Positions 60,520 through 64,000 of a stretch of DNA of 64,000 nt are shown piece by piece. Under the pieces are notes generated by a model that was not told where the DNA came from, did not search any database, and was given only the letters and a program-made list of their open reading frames with translations. The translations under genes and the position numbers were made by a program. Every line of letters starts with the position of its first letter. The stretch's first letter is position 1. The stretch is from Dryococelus australis (taxonomy: Eukaryota; Arthropoda; Insecta; Phasmatodea; Phasmatidae), in assembly GCA_029891345.1 (NCBI GenBank), contig CM056993.1, positions 273,514,900 through 273,578,899 of the forward strand, in the 5' to 3' direction.

Positions 60520-61188
60520 GGCCGTGTTTCAACTTAAAGAATACTCTTTTGAGAGCGCACTCTTTCGCACAACCTGACGAGAGCACTGCTTCGCGCTCTC
60601 TCACGCTCTCGCTCTGTGGAATTGAGACAACCACTCTCTCGTTTCTCTCCAATGTTAGGCAAACCGCTGATGCCAAAAGGCGGGAAATCATGTTCAGTTA
60701 AAATCGCGGTAGTGACTATTAAAAGTAATTAATGTGTGTTTAAAATAATTTACAAATAATTATAGCACTACCAGAATAAACTTTAGAGCATAAATTACTA
60801 TTATTTCTGTTTTATATTTTACCATGATGTTGCAGCAAGGTGACAACAAAACCGATACTTAAGTCAGAAATCCGTTTTTATATTTTTACTAAAACGTGTT
60901 ACGTATGTTATTTCGTTGTTTAAACCAGTTGCAATTATACACTTGCAGTTAAAATGCAAAGTAGTTTTGGCCCAGAAAGATACTACAGTCTTATTCAACA
61001 CGAAAATAATGTAAACAAATATGGCGCTTGGTCAAAGAGCGCTAGTATACAACTTCGCGCTTTCTCTGTGTTGTCGCTTTTTCCCGCTCTCTTCGACTAA
61101 TTGAGACGACCAGAGAACGCTCTCTGTGACGTCATCCGCGAGAGAGAGAACACGAGAGAGCGCTCTATGGGCCAATTGAGACACGGCC
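60520..61188. mobile_element. PIF/Harbinger-like non-autonomous element (669 bp)
   Basis: Bounded by a TAA duplication (60517-60519 and 61189-61191). Left end GGCCGTGTTTCAACTTAAAG; inverted right end GGCCGTGTCTCAATTGGCCC. The subterminal regions on both sides are rich in 'gagagcgc', 'gctctctc' and 'ttgagac' words. The centre (60700-61010) is AT-rich. No coding capacity. Confidence 0.8.
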
Positions 61189-61296
61189 TAAGGAAAGATC
61201 TTCCTCCGACCAAAGTTTTTCTTATTCAGAAAGCCTTATTATTGCTAGTCATAATATGGCGCCAACTGGGTTGAAGGTGGATGTTACTAGCTGATT

Positions 61297-61697
61297 AGGC
61301 TGTTCACGATCAAATGAGCACTTTGAAAGCCCTGCTCAAGATCTACTGGTATGCACGTTGTGTATTATTCCACCTTATATAAAATTAACATTGTCATGGA
61401 CCACAGTACTTTATTAATGCGTCGGTCAAGTGGATCTGTGAAATTATTAGAAATGTAAACATATTATAAATCTACAAATTATTACACACTGAGGAGTTAA
61501 AAAAAATAGCAAGCGTAAGAAATAATTTAATTTATAACAATTTGTTACCTAACACTTTTTATTCGATGTTAATATATCGAACTACATTCCATTCACCGTT
61601 ACCAACTTTATCAGGCACATCTCACTCAGTGCGCCCGTTAAAATATGTGCAGGCAGGGGTTGATTTCAAAAGTGCTCACTTTATCGTGAACAGCCTT
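61297..61697 (+). mobile_element. Non-autonomous TIR element, long form (copy 10)
   Basis: Ends AGGCTGTTCACGATCAAATG and, inverted, AGGCTGTTCACGATAAAGTG. The interior matches the copies at 25402 and 40183 ('cctgctcaagatctactgg', 'attaatgcgtcggtcaag', 'tcactcagtgcgcccgtt'). Confidence 0.9.
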
Positions 61698-61698
61698 T

Positions 61699-64000
61699 AG
61701 AAATAATGTTGTTTTTAACCATAAATGTGGAAGATGCAAGAGGATTGTACGTAACAGAGTGTTGTGCGATGGATGAGACTTGTGGTTCCATTTTAAAAGA
61801 CGTAGTAATGTTCCTGCTGAAGCAGTGTCGGCAGATTACGACTGGTTTTGTGAAAAGGGTGAAACAAAGGTAAATATTGAAGATGAACTAGGTGGTGAGC
61901 AGTTGTGTTCTTGTTCGCGTATGGAAATAAATTTTATAAAACGGTTGCAAGAAGAAATCGCCTCGCTAAAAGAAATAATTCCTATTTTACATACAAACTC
62001 TCAAAATGAAGTACATGTTGAAAGTGAATTGTTAAATTCTTCAAAAGAATCTGACTCCATGCCCTGGTCAGCTGTACTGAAAGGTTTGGTGCAAAAATCT
62101 TAGAATTTGCAAATAAAAAATCTTTTTAAAGTATTGCAATCTAATATAGAAATAAATGAGTTGCAATTAGGCAATAATAGATCTAGTACTTGTTATAAAA
62201 AATCTAGTTAAGCGAAATGTAAACAGAATCAAATTCATGCTACGAAAAAAATCAGACATTTTTACAGATAGCCACGGGAGAGGGCTTGCGGCAAAAATAA
62301 ATAGTTTAAGTTTGAATAAGGTTAAGTGTTTAGGTGTTGTGAAACCTAATGACAAAGTTAAAAAGTGTGTGATACCAGTCAAAAAAAGAGGCTGAAAATA
62401 TAAATAAAGATGACTTACTGGTTATTTTTACAGGAGCAAATGATGTGTATTGTAATGAAGTAAATTCTGATAATCAGACATTGAAGTAGCTTCTAACTGA
62501 AACGATTCATAAGAACGTAGGCTATTTGTTTGTTGCTTCCCCCTTAAGAATGATATGATGCCAGAAACCTGTGTTAAAAAAGAAATAGTAAATATTGATA
62601 AGGGTCTCACTAGTTTGTGTAAACTCTTCGAACATGCAGTGTTTATTGGAAGCGCGTCTATCAAGTGATAGTCATACAAGGCATGTACCTCGCCTGAATA
62701 CTCAAGGGAAACAGGCAATACCTGGTAGTATTTGCAAGGCATGTACCTCGCCTGAATACTCAAGGGAAACAGGCAATACCTGGTAGTATTTGCAAGGCAC
62801 TTGGAAATATCTGCAAGAGTAAATGTCCTCCAGTTTCTCTAGGATGGAGACGTGATGTTGGGAAAATTAATAAGTTATTCTGATGTCAATATTAGTCATC
62901 AGTTACCTTTAAATAGGAAAGTAATTAATGATAGGCAAGGTGAATTGAATGACTCATTAAATATCTATCATCAAAATATTAGATCTTTAAGATATAAAAC
63001 TGATAAACTGAGCACTTTTTATTATTGATAGTATAGGTGATGAACATAATAACCAAATGGAGGTTTTATGTCTGAGCGAAACTCATTTATATGGCAATGA
63101 AATATGTGCAATTTAATTGCAAGGCTTTACACTTGCATCTTTTTTCTGTATACAGAAGGTAAAACAAGGGTGTGTACATATGTAAAAAAATCACTATGAT
63201 TTTAGGAGTATAGATACAACAAAATATTGGGTGGAACCGGATTTTGAATGCTATTACATTATGTACGTATTCAAGTAGAAAACCAAATTTACTGTGTTGT
63301 TACTATTTACAGAGCCCTAACGGGTAATTTTAAAACCATTATTAATCAGCTTGGCTATTTACTATGCAATTTGTTTAAACTCAATGTAAAAATTATAGTA
63401 TGTGGGAATTTTAATGAAAATTATATGATGGATAGTGCAGAAAAATCTTGTTTAGTTAGTATTATGGGCTCATATAATTTAGCTTCAATTATTAATTTCC
63501 CAACAAGAACGCAAACAAATACTAGTAGTCTAATTCATAATTTTTTTTATTGATATGGATGTTGCTTCCTTATGTGAGACAATTCACCTTATAAATTGAT
63601 TATCTGATCACTATGACCAATTGATAATATATAAAATACCTCAATCAGAACATAGGCATATAAATCATAATAAAACAAAGAAATATTACCAAATAAGCAA
63701 TGGCGCAGTTCAAGTTGGCTCTACAAATAGTCATGAAAGTTCGTAACAAATTTAATAGATATAAATTTTCAGTTTAACGAATTCCTAAAATGTGTATTGT
63801 TACATTTTGAGGCACATTGTCATGTAACAATTGTACAATTATATAACTTAAACAAAAAGATGCCATAGTTGACAACTGGAATATGAACATCATGCATAAC
63901 TAAAAGAATTTTGTATTCACAAATGAAACAGACTTGCTTGTTAAAAGATAAAATCCACTACAAACACTACTGTAAAGTACAAAAAAAGTCATACAAAATT
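61699..64000 (+). pseudogene. LINE with PHD finger, SGNH-like and endonuclease domains, cut by window edge
   Basis: First ORF: a PHD finger CGRCKRIVRNRVLCDG at 61726, with a stop at the next Cys, then DLWFHFKR. A coiled-coil-like stretch follows (INFIKRLQEEIASLKEII, 61930-61985). Then an SGNH-hydrolase-like module: FTDSHGRGL (about 62258), VVKPNDKVKK, and VIFTGANDVYCNE (62418-62456). Second ORF: endonuclease start NIYHQNIRSL (62962), LCLSETHL (63067), VYVKKSL-type wording (63180), VTIYRALTGNF (63298), IIVCGNFNENYM (63394) and NFPTRTQTNTSS (63495). After that comes LSDHY/DQL-like wording near 63600. Stops and frameshifts are frequent. RT would lie beyond 64000. The element starts right after the TIR element ending at 61697. 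I cannot fix the clade without RT. Confidence 0.82.
62677..62798. repeat. 58-bp tandem duplication inside the LINE
   Basis: Two identical 58-bp units start at 62677 and 62735, and the first six bases of a third follow at 62793. The unit contains 'caaggcatgtacctcgcctg' and 'acaggcaatacctggtagt'. Confidence 0.95.

Overview
The window looks like gene-poor, repeat-dominated nuclear DNA from a large animal genome. An arthropod is most likely, probably a polyneopteran insect. That assignment is inference. It rests on tRNA-derived SINEs with the conserved block 'cagcgaggtcattagagatg', on a second SINE family, and on a P-element-like (THAP) transposase, a BEL/Pao retroelement, Tc1-like relics and several LINEs, in AT-rich sequence full of (TA)n, (CT)n and poly-C/poly-T runs. 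I found no intact host protein-coding gene. Almost every open frame longer than 60 codons is chance, or a fragment of a decayed transposon.

Layout. 1-12.6 kb: SINE copies, an array of a degenerate ~118-bp satellite with two outlying satellite patches, and one short terminal-inverted-repeat (TIR) element. 12.6-17 kb: an LTR-like fragment, then a nearly full-length broken P-element transposase with a SINE inside an intron-like interval, followed by AT-rich degenerate repeats. 17-18 kb: a 119-bp inverted repeat with arms about 97% alike around a (TA)n loop. 20.5 kb: a 163-bp tandem duplication. 22.1-24.6 kb: a minus-strand BEL/Pao relic (gag, zinc knuckles, dead protease, start of RT) whose leader/LTR segment recurs at 12.6 kb. 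26.6-27.25 kb: the only CpG-rich segment, with NRF1-like sites, an inverted CCAAT box, a GC box and a near-palindromic X-box; it is the best candidate for a host promoter. 27.7-28.4 kb: Tc1-like relic. 30.9-34.2 kb: L1/Tx1-like LINE whose A-tail abuts the 3' part of a tRNA-Arg(TCT)-like sequence. 35.3-36.1 kb: a 712-bp element with ~170-bp inverted ends. 36.2-36.6 kb: broken zinc-finger ORF.

38-48 kb holds a perfect 20-bp palindrome, microsatellites, several TIR elements, a tRNA-Leu-like gene followed by a T-run, and a 71-bp minisatellite joined to an inverted repeat. 48.5-49.6 kb is a ~1.06-kb foldback structure. 50 kb has a second Tc1-like relic, 51.4-52.5 kb two SINEs, and 52.8-53.9 kb three TIR elements in a row. 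54.2 kb is a purine/pyrimidine-alternating tract. 57.4-61.7 kb contains two elements flanked by TAA (PIF/Harbinger-like) and another TIR element. 61.7 kb to the end is a LINE with PHD-finger, SGNH-like and endonuclease domains, cut by the window edge.

The most distinctive signal is a non-autonomous DNA element family with TIRs close to AGGCTGTTCACGATAAAGTG. It is present about ten times, in a short (~235 bp) and a long (~390-430 bp) form, with no matching transposase in the window. The genes do not form a pathway. What the window records is repeated nested insertion and decay.
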